64,000 nt of DNA from Salvia splendens. Taxonomy: Eukaryota > Streptophyta > Magnoliopsida > Lamiales > Lamiaceae. Of this stretch, positions 1 through 10,720 are shown in pieces (the first letter of the stretch is position 1; each line of letters opens with the position of its first letter). The DNA lies in the NCBI RefSeq assembly GCF_004379255.2, contig NC_056040.1, positions 29,044,852-29,108,851 of the forward strand, read 5' to 3'. Made by a program: the position numbers and the translations under genes. Below the pieces are notes generated by a model. It was not told the origin of the DNA. It searched no databases and saw only the letters and a list, made by a program, of their open reading frames with translations.

Positions 1-2071
1 CGAAAGGCATGCGACGGTATGCATAGGTTCCAAACGGGCAAGTAAAAGTGGTTTTGTCCTGGTCCTCAGGATCCACGTGAATTTGGAAGTACCCGCTGTA
101 CCCATCTAGGAAGCAGAAAATTTTTTTCCCAGCTAATCTCTCTAATATCTGGTCGATGAAAGGCAAAGGAAAATGGTCCTTCCTTGTTGCGTTGTTCAGC
201 TTCCGGTAGTCGATGCACATTCGCCAACCCGTGACCAGCCTTGTTGGAATCAGCTCGTTCCTCTCATTCTTGACAACTTGGATCCCGGATTTCTTTGGAA
301 CCATGTGGATCGGGCTGACCCACTCACTGTCCGGCACTGAATAGATAATCCCTAGCGACAACAACTTCAAGATTTCCTTTAAAATTTCCTCTCGCATGTT
401 AGGGTTTACCTTCCTTTGAGCATCTCGATGAGCCTTCGCTCCCTCTTCTAGCCTGATGTGGTGCATGCAAACGTCGGGGCTTATCCCTACTAGATCTGTA
501 AGGCTCCATCCGATTGCCTTCTTATTCCTATTCAACACAGCCAGTAGCCGCGCTTCTTGTTCTTTTGTGAGACTGCTGTTGATGATTACGGGATATGAGT
601 TCTCCTCCCCGAGGTAGGCATACTTCAAGTTCGATGGTAACTTTTTTAGCTCGACTTGGGGTGGAAGTGTGTCTTCGGGTAGAGGGTTTTTCTGGGCCTC
701 CCCGTCTTTCTTTAAGTCTTCCCCTGAAGGTTCTTCCGTACTGACTGGAAGCTTGGCCCCTGCGGCTCCAATGAACGCCGACTTTTGACAGAATTCCTTG
801 ATCGCTCCTTCTATTTCTTCGTCGGTCAACCCCTGGCTACTGATCAAATCACACCACGCAGCAGCTTCTTCGTCGGCCTGATCACAAGCATCTAAAGCCT
901 GGAGTTTTTCCTGTAATAGTTCGGTCTCAAGAAAATCTTGGACTAGAGGGTCAATCACATCAACAAAGCATAGATTTTCAGAATCAATGGGTTTCTTCAT
1001 GGCATCATTTATATCAAAAGTAAACTTCTCACCATTAAAATCAATGCAAATAGTCCCCTCGGCCATGTCCACTATTGTCTTAGCCGTTCTCAAAAAAGGT
1101 CTCCCTAACAAGACTCCACTAGACTCTCTCGCTTCATGCTCACTCATTTTGATCACATAAAAATCAGCAGGGTATGTGAACTCCTGTACTCTAACCAACA
1201 CGTTCTCTAAAACTCCCTCAGGGCTTATGCACGACCTATCAGCCAGCTGGATCAACACCCTAGTGTTTGACAGCCTCACTCCTTTCAGTCGGTTATAGAT
1301 TGATAATGGCATGACATTAATGGAAGCTCCAAGATCACACATCGCATGTTCAACTTTCACATCCCCTATAGTTATGGGTAAAGTGAACATACCTGGATCG
1401 GCCCTCTTGGGCGGCAGTTTCTCTTGCACAATTGCGGATGCGATCCCTTCCACCATGATTTGTCCATCTTTTTGAGCTTTCCCGGCTATGAAATCCTTAA
1501 TGAATTTTCCGAGCGGGGGTAGTTTCACGGCTTGGAGGAATGGTATGGTGACGTCCAACCTTCCAAAAATCGACAAGTAGTCGACCGGGTTCTCTTTCTT
1601 CCTCTTTGTAACAAATCGGAATGGGAATGGTTTCTCCCCTTTTTTCTCTTCTACGGGTTCCTCAGCAACTTTCTTTGGTAGCTCTTGGGTCCGAGCCTCC
1701 ATTCTGGGATTTTTCTCTTGAGGAGGTTCCTTCCTGGTCAGTAAGGCATCGGGTTCACCTCTTATACTTGGTGTATCATCCAGGAAGAATGGATCCTGCA
1801 TTCGAGGCATGAAATTCCCTATTTCCTCAGCTGAAATTGTCTCGCCTCCTATCTTCGTTCCATTCGATCCTTCACTCGGCTGTTTCGGTTGAGGTGCATC
1901 ATAAGTAGTTCCTGACCTCAACGTGACCTTACTCACATTTGCCTTCTCGGGCATTTGGACTGTAGATGGGAGTTTTCCTGCATTTCCCTTCAAATCACCC
2001 ATCGAACTGGCCAGTTGAGCTAACTGCCTATTCATCATATCCATGTTCGCCTTATGTTCTTTCTGGGCATT
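1..2071 (-). CDS. gypsy-1 pol, protease and start of reverse transcriptase (partial)
   Basis: I read this minus-strand frame codon by codon from the gag stop at 2072 to the window edge and found no stop, so the polyprotein continues beyond the left end. The aspartic protease motif CDLGASINVMPL is visible with its catalytic Asp at 1334-1336. The reverse transcriptase begins in the last 300 bases, with CIDYRKLNN near 180-220 and [11 protein letters not shown] near 63-117. Its catalytic YxDD box would lie outside the window. The residues match Ty3/gypsy elements of the Athila-like type. The stretch between 601 and 1000 is acidic and probably a linker. It would process and copy the element RNA in virus-like particles. 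The frame continues gag and is separated from it by a single TAA. Intactness over about 690 codons suggests a young copy. Confidence 0.9.
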
Positions 2072-3730
2072 TTACATCCCCTGCACGACCTCATTATGGG
2101 CTTGCAATTCTCCTTTGATGTTCTGTTGTGATGCTAGCATTTCACTCATCATGTCCTCAACGGATCTCCTCGGCCTGTTCGAGTTTTGGAAATGACCCGG
2201 CCCTTGGTGTTGATAGTTCTGGAAGGTTTGCTGTCCTTGATTAGGCGGGTATTGGTTATATTGGGCAGGAGGAGTGTACTGATCTTGAGGATATTGATTC
2301 TGGTGCTGGGCTTGGAATTGATTCTGGTTCTGATGGTGTTGGGATTCTTGGTTTGGTTGATTTTGGTAGTTTTGGAAATTTCTCTGATGGGGTGGCACGT
2401 AAACAGGGTTCGAGTTTGAGCTTTGTGGGTTATGGTTTTGGGCTTGTTGGTTTCTTCCTGACCAGTTGGGCTGGAAGTCTGGGTTTGCTGGTCCACGGTT
2501 AGGGTTTTGGTTCGGGTAAGGGTTATATTGGTTCTGGCCTTGACCTTGGTTCTGGTTTTGGTTCCCTTCTCCCCATCGAAAATTCGGGTGGTCCCTCCAT
2601 GGTGCGTCCCGTTGTCTCCCCTGGATCCAATTCCCATTCTGGTTAAAATACCCAGCAGCGTTAGCTTGCTCCGTACTGATCAAGTCATTCGGATGCTCGT
2701 ATTGGGCCCCTTGATTCCCCTGCTCTGCACCCTTGTAGTTTCCAGTTGGGAGAGGTGGTGGAGTGCTCTTCTCGATGGCACTCAAAAGTGACTTCTTCAG
2801 CTCATCCATCTTCAAGTCCATTTTCTGCTCCAGCTTGTTCTCCTGATCAGTAGTCGATGCAACAGCAGCCCGCTCTCGGTTGTATCCTTCCCTTGAATGG
2901 TCATACTCTTTCTTTGCATTCAGTAGCTTCCTTAGGACTCTCTTTGCTTCGCTGACCCGTAATTGCGTGAAGCTTCCTCCCGAAGATGAATTGGCCAGGT
3001 CTTTGGTTACCGCGTTCATGCCCTCGTAGAAAGTATGATGTACTTCAATGTCCGCCATGCGATGGTTGGGACACGATTCCAAAAGACCCATGTATCTTGC
3101 CCAATAGTCGCTCAAGGGCTCGTCATATCCTTGCTTCACATTCGTTATTTCTCTCTTCAGTGCGCTTGTCTTAGATGACGGAAAAAACTCGCCCAGGAAT
3201 GCTGACTTGAAGTCGGCCCAAGTCTCAATAGAGTCAGGGGGCAAGCGCATGAACCAGGTGTTCGCTTCCCCCTTGAGCACAAATGGCAGAGCTTTCAGCC
3301 TATAATCATCTTCAGTCGCTCCTGCTGGTCTTCTCTGCGCTCTACAAATCTTACAAAATTCGTGAAGGAACTCATACGGCCCTTCATAGCTTTTCCCGCA
3401 GTATGTAGGTAGAATCGCTATGACATGAGGCTTCACGTCACAAGCAGTCTGTCCCGGGGTGACCACGATAGCTTGCGGTGGTTCTCCTTCGGTATGCGCA
3501 TTCAGCGTACCGATCTCTGGATCTTCGTCCATGTTGGCAGCCATTCCTGGATTGCCTTCCAACAGTGGTAACTCCACGGGAATTGGTCCTTCTATGGTGT
3601 ACTGTTCTTCGTCGCTACTCGTGTCTAGGTCAGACAGAGTTGTTGACAGGCCAGAACGAGTGGTCACAAGTATGGATCCTCGCTGAAGTATCTTCGGTTT
3701 CCACGGATTAGGATCCGAACTGCTTCTCAT
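2072..3730 (-). CDS. gypsy-1 gag
   Basis: This open frame of about 552 residues starts at the ATG complementary to 3728-3730, beginning MRSSSDPNPWKPK; the frame is open slightly further upstream but without an ATG. The middle third is a retrotransposon gag domain of the plant gypsy type, with LKALPFVLKGEANTWF and SDYWARYMGLLESCPNH as landmarks. The C-terminal third is very rich in Asn and Gln and looks disordered; I see no CCHC zinc knuckle. The protein should form the capsid. It stops at TAA (2072-2074), where the related gypsy-2 copy has CAA (Gln), and the same frame then runs on into protease. It begins about 90 bases downstream of the primer-binding site. Confidence 0.9.
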   Translation of the reverse strand: MRSSSDPNPWKPKILQRGSILVTTRSGLSTTLSDLDTSSDEEQYTIEGPIPVELPLLEGNPGMAANMDEDPEIGTLNAHTEGEPPQAIVVTPGQTACDVKPHVIAILPTYCGKSYEGPYEFLHEFCKICRAQRRPAGATEDDYRLKALPFVLKGEANTWFMRLPPDSIETWADFKSAFLGEFFPSSKTSALKREITNVKQGYDEPLSDYWARYMGLLESCPNHRMADIEVHHTFYEGMNAVTKDLANSSSGGSFTQLRVSEAKRVLRKLLNAKKEYDHSREGYNRERAAVASTTDQENKLEQKMDLKMDELKKSLLSAIEKSTPPPLPTGNYKGAEQGNQGAQYEHPNDLISTEQANAAGYFNQNGNWIQGRQRDAPWRDHPNFRWGEGNQNQNQGQGQNQYNPYPNQNPNRGPANPDFQPNWSGRNQQAQNHNPQSSNSNPVYVPPHQRNFQNYQNQPNQESQHHQNQNQFQAQHQNQYPQDQYTPPAQYNQYPPNQGQQTFQNYQHQGPGHFQNSNRPRRSVEDMMSEMLASQQNIKGELQAHNEVVQGM

Positions 3731-3816
3731 AAACTGAAACAAAAGAAAAAGAGAAAAAATTATACACAATATTTACGCCAAAGTATCACACACAATAGTA
3801 TCTAAAACGCCATCCA

Positions 3817-3834
3817 TCCCCGGCAACGGCGCCA
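3817..3834 (-). other. gypsy-1 primer-binding site (tRNA-Asp)
   Basis: The plus strand reads tccccggcaacggcgcca, the 3' end of plant tRNA-Asp(GUC) including CCA. The element strand is therefore complementary to that tRNA. Two bases separate it from the LTR end at 3837. The same site precedes the 5' LTRs of gypsy-2 and gypsy-3. Confidence 0.9.
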
Positions 3835-3836
3835 TT

Positions 3837-5335
3837 TGAAGAGGTAACGTGGTGCGTAGGTGTCGTTCAAGTGAGGATATATCCTACTGGCAGGATAAAG
3901 ATCCTAACTAAGCCTAGACCTCGTCTTCAAAGATTCCTCAACCCACTTCTACTGATCAGTATAGTGGAGGTAAGGGTCGAATCCCACAGAGATGGTGCGT
4001 TTAAACTACTGCGGTGATGTTTTGGAGGGTTGGTTAGCTACCACGCTCGGGTTGAGTTTCTACCTAGGCGAGTAATTAAAGGGTGGCGTCCTACTGACTA
4101 GGATGGGGGAGCAGATCATGGAATGCAACTGTGTACGTGGAAATGAGGGGACATGGTGTAACAGAAATTGTTTGGAAAGGACGGTATTTCTATTTTTGGC
4201 TAAACAGAATATTCAGAGTGTAGTGGAGGTAGTGGTGACTAGGCTGACAGATCTGCAGGTACAACCAGAGGTGAAGGACAAAAGAAAGCAAAAGTAAATA
4301 AAAGTAAGGTGGTCCCCAATCTGGATGTAGACATCATCTTCTCCAACAACACAAATTAAACTCAGATAACAATTCCAGATCCAACCCGGCAAACGCAGAT
4401 TAACAACTCGCGAACACAGATCTAAAACTAAGAAATCAAATCTGAAATCAAACGCTGAAACTGGACTTCTGCATGCTGGTCAACATGAAAGATCGATTCA
4501 GAAAATAAAACAAAACCTTGCATGCAACGATCTACTTCCAGATCAAATAGTACTTGTTTACCTATCCTAAAGAAATTTGTTACGTAACAGAATTTAGAGA
4601 TTTAGCACTTAAAACACCGAGAAACCTTAGATCTAAGCTAACTAGACAAGGAAAGAAAAGAACACTACAATGAACGAAACGGAAATCAACTTCATAGCAT
4701 TAACACGTTCGGATATCCAAAGCAAGCATTTCAAAACAACAAAATCCCAAATGTAACAGAAATCCAACGTAAAGACGGAGAACTAATTAAACTACGAAAG
4801 CAATTTAAAGATTGTTTGCCACTCCGGGCGATAAAATCTCTGACTGGAACTACGATCTAGCTAACTGGAACGGACGATGACTGGAACTCGGGAACATTCT
4901 GAACGTCAGGTGATCATGGCTCGGCGAGGCAAGAAGTGGGACACGGCTGAAAGACTGAAATTACCGAGAGAACTCTCTACCTAAAGATGATGGTGAATTG
5001 AAGTCTCTTCCTCCAGGCTCTTTCTCTCTCCAACTTGGCTACCTTTTATAGGGAGGCTACCCTTGATTTTAGGGTAAATCCTCGCTGCAATTTGACTTCT
5101 TTGCCCTTAATTGTGGGTAATCCGTCCCAGCTATCCGTCTTCTTCATCTCAAGCCGTTTTAGCACGTATACGGATCAGTATGAGACCATGCTGGCGCTTT
5201 TTCTACCCGAACACTCCGGAACTTCCCTACTGGCCAGAACACTTATCCTGCACACTTTGAGCAACTGCTTTGCAAATATAATCATTTAAACCTGTAATAC
5301 TGACCAGTAACCGAGGCCTAGAATACGACTTATCA
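3837..5335 (-). repeat. gypsy-1 5' LTR
   Basis: The LTR is bounded by TG at 3837 and CA at 5335 on the plus strand, about 1499 bp. Its right edge interrupts the reading frame of copia-1, which fixes the boundary independently. It shares with the gypsy-2 LTRs the end sequence accagtaacc and the block ggtcgaatcccacagagatg near 3974-3993. The other LTR lies beyond the left window edge, so its age cannot be estimated here. The flanking target duplication should be CCCGT (5336-5340) or close to it, but the other side is not visible. Confidence 0.85.
5043..5050 (-). promoter_or_regulatory. TATA box of the gypsy-1 LTR
   Basis: The minus strand reads TATAAAAGG within the LTR, about 290 bp from its start on the element strand. 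Transcription would start roughly 30 bases further, near 5010, and run toward gag. Confidence 0.65.
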
Positions 5336-6172
5336 CCCGTGCATACTCTTGTTGTGCAACGGGCTCGCCTTTGTTTTTGCTCAAGTGAACGTCGAGTTCA
5401 ATTGGAGTCTTAACCGGCGCGCCATCATAGGCCTTGAATTTATTCAATATCTTCTCAACATAATGTGATTGTGTTAAGATGATTCCATCAGACGTTCTTA
5501 GAATCTTCATTCCAAGAATTACATCGGCTAGACCCATGTCTTTCATGTCAAAGTTTCTCTTTAACATAGCCTTTGTATCGTTAATTACTTGAGTGTTGCT
5601 ACCCAAGATTAACATATCGTCAACGTATAGACACACTATAACATGGCCGTTATTAGTGCTCTTGATGTAGACACATTTGTCGCACTCGTTGATTTTAAAC
5701 TCATTTGATAACATCACATTATCAAACTTCAAGTGCCATTGCAATGGCGCTTGTTTTAATCCATATAAGGACTTTACGAGCTTGCATACCTTTTTCTCTT
5801 GTCCAGGTACTACAAACCCTTCGGGTTGTTCCATATATATATTTCATCTTCTAGTTCACCATTTAGAAACGTGGTCTTTACATCCATTTGATGAATCTCA
5901 AGATTGTGCAATGCAGCAATAGCGAGAAGCACTCGGATAGATGTAATCCTTATTACGGGTGAATAGGTATCGAAGAAGTCATGCCCTTCCTTTTGTTTAA
6001 AATCATTTACTACTAATCGGGCTTTATACTTATCCACTGTTCCATCGGCCTTAAATTTCCTTTTAAGTACCCATTTGCAACCTAGAGGTTTCACACCTTC
6101 AGGTAGATCTACTAACACCCAAGTGTGGTTTAGCAAAATTGAATCAATTCGCTTTGAACAGCTTCTCTCCAA
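5336..6172 (-). pseudogene. copia-1 reverse transcriptase, truncated
   Basis: These minus-strand frames encode Ty1/copia reverse transcriptase. The N-terminal part (5810-6172) carries KYKARLVVNDFKQKEG and HQMDVKTTFLNGELEDE. The frame then shifts near 5825 and continues as MEQPEGFVVPGQ, LYGLKQAP and the catalytic YVDD box (VCLYVDDMLI). The sequence ends inside QQEYARV where gypsy-1 has inserted, so the C-terminal part and RNase H are separated from it, beyond the window. The enzyme would make cDNA of element RNA. At least one frameshift inside this part makes it non-functional. Confidence 0.9.
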
Positions 6173-7697
6173 TGCAGCCCGTCTGGGCCAGCAAAGGTTA
6201 TTTTTATCGATGTTGGTTCTTCATCCAACATGAAAGCAATGTAGTCAGGACCAAATGTTTTTGGTGTTCTGACTCTATTACCACGTCTTAGTACTGTATC
6301 TTTTGGATCGGGCCTTGCACGCTTGCGCGATTCAGGTTCCTCATCCGCTGATTTAGAACTAGTGGCTTCTTCTTCCACTAGTTTAGAACTAGTGGCTTCT
6401 TCAATTCTTGTCTCAGAATTGGTTGAGACTTTTTCCTTGTCTTTGCAAGGAAATGTATTTTCGAGAAATACAGCATTACTCGACTCAATTATTGTTCCTA
6501 CTGTGATAGTCGATATTTCAGACTTGTGAACAACAAATCGATATGCACTACTGTTAAGTGCATATCCAATGAAGATGCAATCAACCGTTTTAGGTCCGAT
6601 TGTAACTTCTTTGGGTGGAGGAACCATCACCTTTGCCAAACACCCCCACACTTTGAGGTATTTGTAGGATGGCTTCCTTCCCTCCCACAACTCATAAGGA
6701 GTAACATATTTTCCTTTGAGAGGGATTTTATTCAAGATATAGTTGGCTGTCAAAAAAGCTTCCCCCACATGTTATGTGGTAATCCTGAAGTCAGAAGCAG
6801 TGCATTCATCATCTCTTTTATAGTTCGATTTTTGCGTTCTGCAACACCGTTAGATTGAGGTGAATATGGAGCCGTTGTTTGATGAATTATACCACTTGCG
6901 TTGCATAACTCCTCAAACGGGGCTACATATTCGCCTCCTCTATCGCTTCGAATCGTTTTGATTTTACAACCAAGTTGATTCTCAACTTCGTTCTTATAAT
7001 TTTTTAACGCTTCTATTGCTTCATCTTTACTTCTTAAAAGATAAATGTAGCAATACCTTGTGCAATCATCTATGAAAGTGATAAAGTACTTTTTACCACC
7101 TCTAGTTTGCACCATCTTTAAATCACATACATCCGTGTGAATTAATTCAAGGGGTTTTGTGCTTTGTTCAACTGAGTGAAATGGCAACTTAGTCATTTTT
7201 GATTCAAGACAAATTTCACATTTATCTTGGGTATCCACTTCATTAGCCTTTAGTAAATCTAAATTCACAAATCTTTTAATGGCTTTTGAATTTACATGTC
7301 CCAATCTACAATGCCATAAATTTGAAGACTCAGTCAAATAAGAGGAAGTAGACGCTTTATTATTATTAGCCAAGGGCTTTGCAACACTGCGGGTTGCCAC
7401 ACTAAGCTTGAAAAGCCCATCGGGTACATAACCTTTTCCGAGGGATTTTCCAAACTTATACAAAGCAAACCTATCAGACTCAAATACAAGTTTAAACCCC
7501 TTATTAACTAGTATTGATCCTGACACTAGGTTCTTGCGGATGTCCGGGACATGCAGCACATCCTTCAACGTTATTGTGACGCTAGACGTCATCATGAGGA
7601 TCACATTTCCGATGCCAAGGACTTCGGAGGGTGCTTGATTCCCCATGTTGATCTTCCTTCCTTCAACCGCGGTGTAGGAGGCAAACTTGCTCCTATC
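6130..7697 (-). pseudogene. copia-1 integrase and C-terminal linker
   Basis: The integrase reads WHCRLGHVN and CEICLESKM (HHCC zinc-binding region), then a DDE core with FITFIDDCTRY, KTIRSDRGGEY and HQTTAPYSPQSNGVAERKNRT. The frame shifts near 6760 and continues with ILNKIPLKGKYVTPYELWEGRKPSYKYLKVWGC split over two frames. The linker after this, near 6320-6420, carries a duplicated stretch rich in Glu and Ser (EEATSSK twice). It joins RT by another frameshift near 6150. Upstream, a TAA at 7698-7700 cuts it from protease. Integrase would insert the cDNA into host DNA; this copy is dead. Confidence 0.9.
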
Positions 7698-9135
7698 TTA
7701 GCAGACATGAGCAGTAGCGCCGGTGTCGATATACCAGCCACCCTTGTTATCAACAAGGTTAACCTCTTCAGTGACCACAACAATGAGGTCGTTCTCGTCC
7801 CAGTCCTTGAACTCCTTCTCAACGACGTGGGCAGCCGGCTTCTTTTTCTTGCTACGGCAGTCCTTTGCAAAGTGACCTGGTTTGCCACATTTGTAGCAAT
7901 CGCCTTCAAACTTCTTTGAAGGCTGCTTTCCCTTCCCTTTGTCATTTGGACGGTTTGGGCGAGGGCGTTTGTTGGAGGGACTGCCCCGCTCCAACAGATT
8001 GGCTTTGGCTTCAAGTGGGGTGAAGCCCTTAGCCTTTTGGTCGCTTTTGCGCACATCAACCTCAATGTGCAACTTCACGATCAAGTCTTCAAGGGTCATC
8101 TGCTTTCGCTTGTGCTTGAGATAGCTCTTGAAGTCCTTCCAACTGGGAGGAAGCTTGTCAATGATCGTGCACCTTAGGAATTTATCGGGCAAGGTCATCC
8201 CTTCAGCCACTAGTGCGTGGATGATCATTTGGAGCTCTTGGACTTGCTCCATGACAGGTCGAGAATCGACCATCTTGTAGTCCATAAATTTGGAAGCTAC
8301 AACTTGTTCAGTCCCTGCAGCATTATCTATGCTATACTTCTTTTCTAGGTTTTCCCACATTTGTTTATATGTGGTTACATTGGAGTATACATTGTAGAGG
8401 CTATCATCTAATGCACTTAAAATAAATTTTTTACATAGATAATCCCTCTTTCTCCAAGCTTCATAGTCCGCCTTGACTTCGAGCCTAGTCTCTTGGTCGC
8501 TTGGCGCGGGTGGCTCGTTTTCCGTGAGGAAGTTGGCGACGCCCAATATTGTCAAGTAGAACAACATCTTCTGGTACCACCGCTTGAAGTCAGATCCTCC
8601 AAACTTCGGTGGCTTCTCGGCAGGTGGCATCATTCTTGGTGCCAAAGGTGCCGCACTTGGTCCATGGAAGGAACCAATTCCGTTGCCCCCGAAGGAGCCA
8701 ACAACGTGGTTGGGCATAGAGCCCCACCATTCATGTTGGGCATAGAGCCCGCCATGGTCATGTTGGGCATAGAGCCCGTCATGTTCATATTGGTCCCGGA
8801 GGAGCCAATACCCGTGTTGTTCCCGAAGGAACCAGCACCCGTGTGAGACCCGAAGGCCCCAGCACCCTGTGAGACCCGAATGCCCCAGCACTCGATCCAT
8901 CAAAGGATCCGAAGGAACCACTAATAGTGGAACCAACTGTTCCACTCGAGGTGGATCCGCCAGTGAGCCCATGGGTGTTAACATACACCTAAGGGGTTGT
9001 TGATGAAGATGGATAGAACCCAGGGGTTGGCATCATCGACGGAATCGATGAATTGTTGATAGGTCCAGTGGTCGCCATGGTGGAGGAAATGGCGGCGGTG
9101 GTGGTGGCAACAGCGGTGTTGGATTCAGTCGACAT
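7698..9135 (-). pseudogene. copia-1 gag and protease
   Basis: The probable start is the ATG at 9133-9135, beginning MSTESNT. The N-terminal 110 codons are rich in Gly, Ser and Thr and are interrupted by a TAG near 8990 and a frameshift near 8780. The gag core (about 7900-8640) includes EKPPKFGGSDFKRWYQKMLFYL split from its neighbours, then KFMDYKMVDSRPVMEQVQEL. A CCHC zinc knuckle, CYKCGKPGHFAKDC, lies near 7860-7910. Protease begins with GWYIDTGATAHVC and the frame is then closed by TAA, so the PR active site DTGA is present but separated from integrase. It is a decayed Ty1/copia polyprotein. Confidence 0.88.
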
Positions 9136-9595
9136 CTCCAGCAAAGGTGTTAAATGTTCCGAAAGTTTTTAGGTTCAGTTTAGAGTCCAAATTCCTTCAA
9201 AAGCAAGTTATATCTCGTCTTGCGATTGTTGGTTTCTTTTTCTTACAAGAGATACAACCGGGCGTAATACAACCCAAAAGAAAGAATACAAAAGGAGAAA
9301 CTGAACTTAAAATTACAACGGAAAATCGAAACAACTAAACCGTGAATTAGCCGAGTCGAGGAGGCCTCTTCCCGCAAGATGAGATACGCCCCGGTAGTGC
9401 TCTCGGTTTGGCGTGTCGTCCCCAAAGGTAAAACGGCTACGTCTCTGGTGAAGCAGCACCGCTATTAGCAGAGCTTCGGTGAACTGGATGGAGGAGAGGG
9501 CAGAGCTTCGACAGAAAGACAATGCAGAGAGAGGGAGAGAGCTTATGAATGCAGGGAATGCTCGTTTGTGTAGCTAATGCAGTGGTATGGCTAGC

Positions 9596-9605
9596 CTATT
9601 TATAG
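9596..9605 (-). promoter_or_regulatory. TATA box of the copia-1 LTR
   Basis: The minus strand reads TATAAATAGG. It is positioned about 760 bp from the LTR start and would drive transcription toward gag. Confidence 0.55.
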
Positions 9606-9865
9606 GCCAAGCCACCATGCATGGTCAACCAAGCCATTGAAGGCTCATCATGGCAAATTCGTAACCGTCGTCGGTTATAGGCGTGTGGCAGGAGTGTGCC
9701 TTTCTCTTGTGGAGCATGTGGATTTCTTATGTGGCAGTCGTGACTGTGCCTCGCTTGACGATGTGTCAAGCCACTTGGATTGCTGACTCGGCGGTGGTCT
9801 AAAAAGATTAGTTTGGGCCAAGCACCAAGCCCAAAGACCACCCAAAGACCAATTGCCAAGATCCA

Positions 9866-9990
9866 AGATCGAGATCGAGATCGAGATCGAGATCGAGATC
9901 CAGATCCAGATCGGGATCGGGCCCGAGGACCGCGACCGCGACCGCGACCGCGTGCACGGGCACGGGCTCGAGTGGGCGGGCGACGGCGGC
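9866..9990. repeat. compound GAGATC / CGCGAC microsatellite
   Basis: About six hexamers of the type GAGATC are followed by variants (ccagat, cgggat) and then by CGCGAC hexamers and a GC-rich tail. It lies in the presumed U3 of the copia-1 LTR. The open frames it creates on both strands (Asp-Arg or Asp-Leu repeats) are repeat artefacts. Confidence 0.9.
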
Positions 9991-10367
9991 GCGAGCGTGT
10001 GCGCGCGTGTTGGCTCTTTCACCCATCTTGGTCCACTATAATTATTAAGTAATATAAAGTCACTTAATTTAAACACATTAAAATATGTGTTACTTCTCCT
10101 ATGTGGGATAATTAACACTAGTTAATTACTCCCTAAGCTCAAACTCCAAGCTTTAATTAAAAGCTAATTATGCCCAACTTTAATCCACTATTTCTCACTC
10201 ACCGGAAATCGGATTTGAGAAAGTGAATATACTACATTTATCTACGTAAAATGTAGATCAACACTATATCATTTAATCTCACAAAATTAAATGTCTCGTC
10301 ATATTTATTATTTGGTCAAAATCCATTTACCGGACATATTTAATCCATGCTTTTTACAATAACAATA

Positions 10368-10570
10368 CCCCCTCCATCCCATAGTAGATGTCACACTTGA
10401 AAATTAGCACGAAATTTTAGGAGGTGTTATTTTGCGTGTTAGATGGAGAGAGAAAATAATATATTTATATTAATGTGAGAGAGAGTTTTTTCCAAGAAAG
10501 GAAATATGACATCTTTTATGGGACAAACTAAAAAGGAAAGTGTGACATCTACTATGGAACGAATTGAGTA
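10368..10570. mobile_element. Stowaway-like MITE
   Basis: The left end reads ccctccatcccatagtagat and the right end is its imperfect inverse (atctactatggaacgaattg). The ends are flanked by TA. Length about 200 bp, AT-rich and without coding capacity. It abuts the copia-1 LTR. Confidence 0.75.
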
Positions 10571-10720
10571 GTATAAAAAACACTTCTTCCGTCTCATTCA
10601 AGATATCCATTTTTCCTTTTAGTTTGTCTCACTCAAAATGTTGATTTTTTATATTTGAAAATAAATCTCTCCTACCTCTTTCCTCATTAAAATATTCAGC
10701 TAACTTTTTCTCTTTCCTTA

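Larger units (their letters stand above)
9227..10364 (-). repeat. putative copia-1 5' LTR
   Basis: On the element strand the LTR would start TGTTATTGTAAAAAGCATGG at 10364 and end with CA near 9227, just upstream of the gag leader. It contains a TATA box and a large GC-rich microsatellite. No second copy lies in the window because the element is cut by gypsy-1, so the left edge is approximate. I do not see a standard tRNA-Met primer site next to it. Confidence 0.6.

Noticed and set aside
3817..3834. tRNA-Asp gene fragments at 3817, 20676 and 45017
   Set aside because: Only the last 18 bases of the tRNA are present and each lies directly beside an LTR, so they are primer-binding sites.
4103..4297. 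Small plus-strand ORF in the gypsy-1 LTR
   Set aside because: Non-coding LTR sequence, no match to any family and opposite to the element.
9780..10118. Overlapping open frames on both strands encoding Asp-Arg, Asp-Leu and Arg-rich repeats
   Set aside because: They are translations of a hexamer microsatellite in a non-coding LTR.
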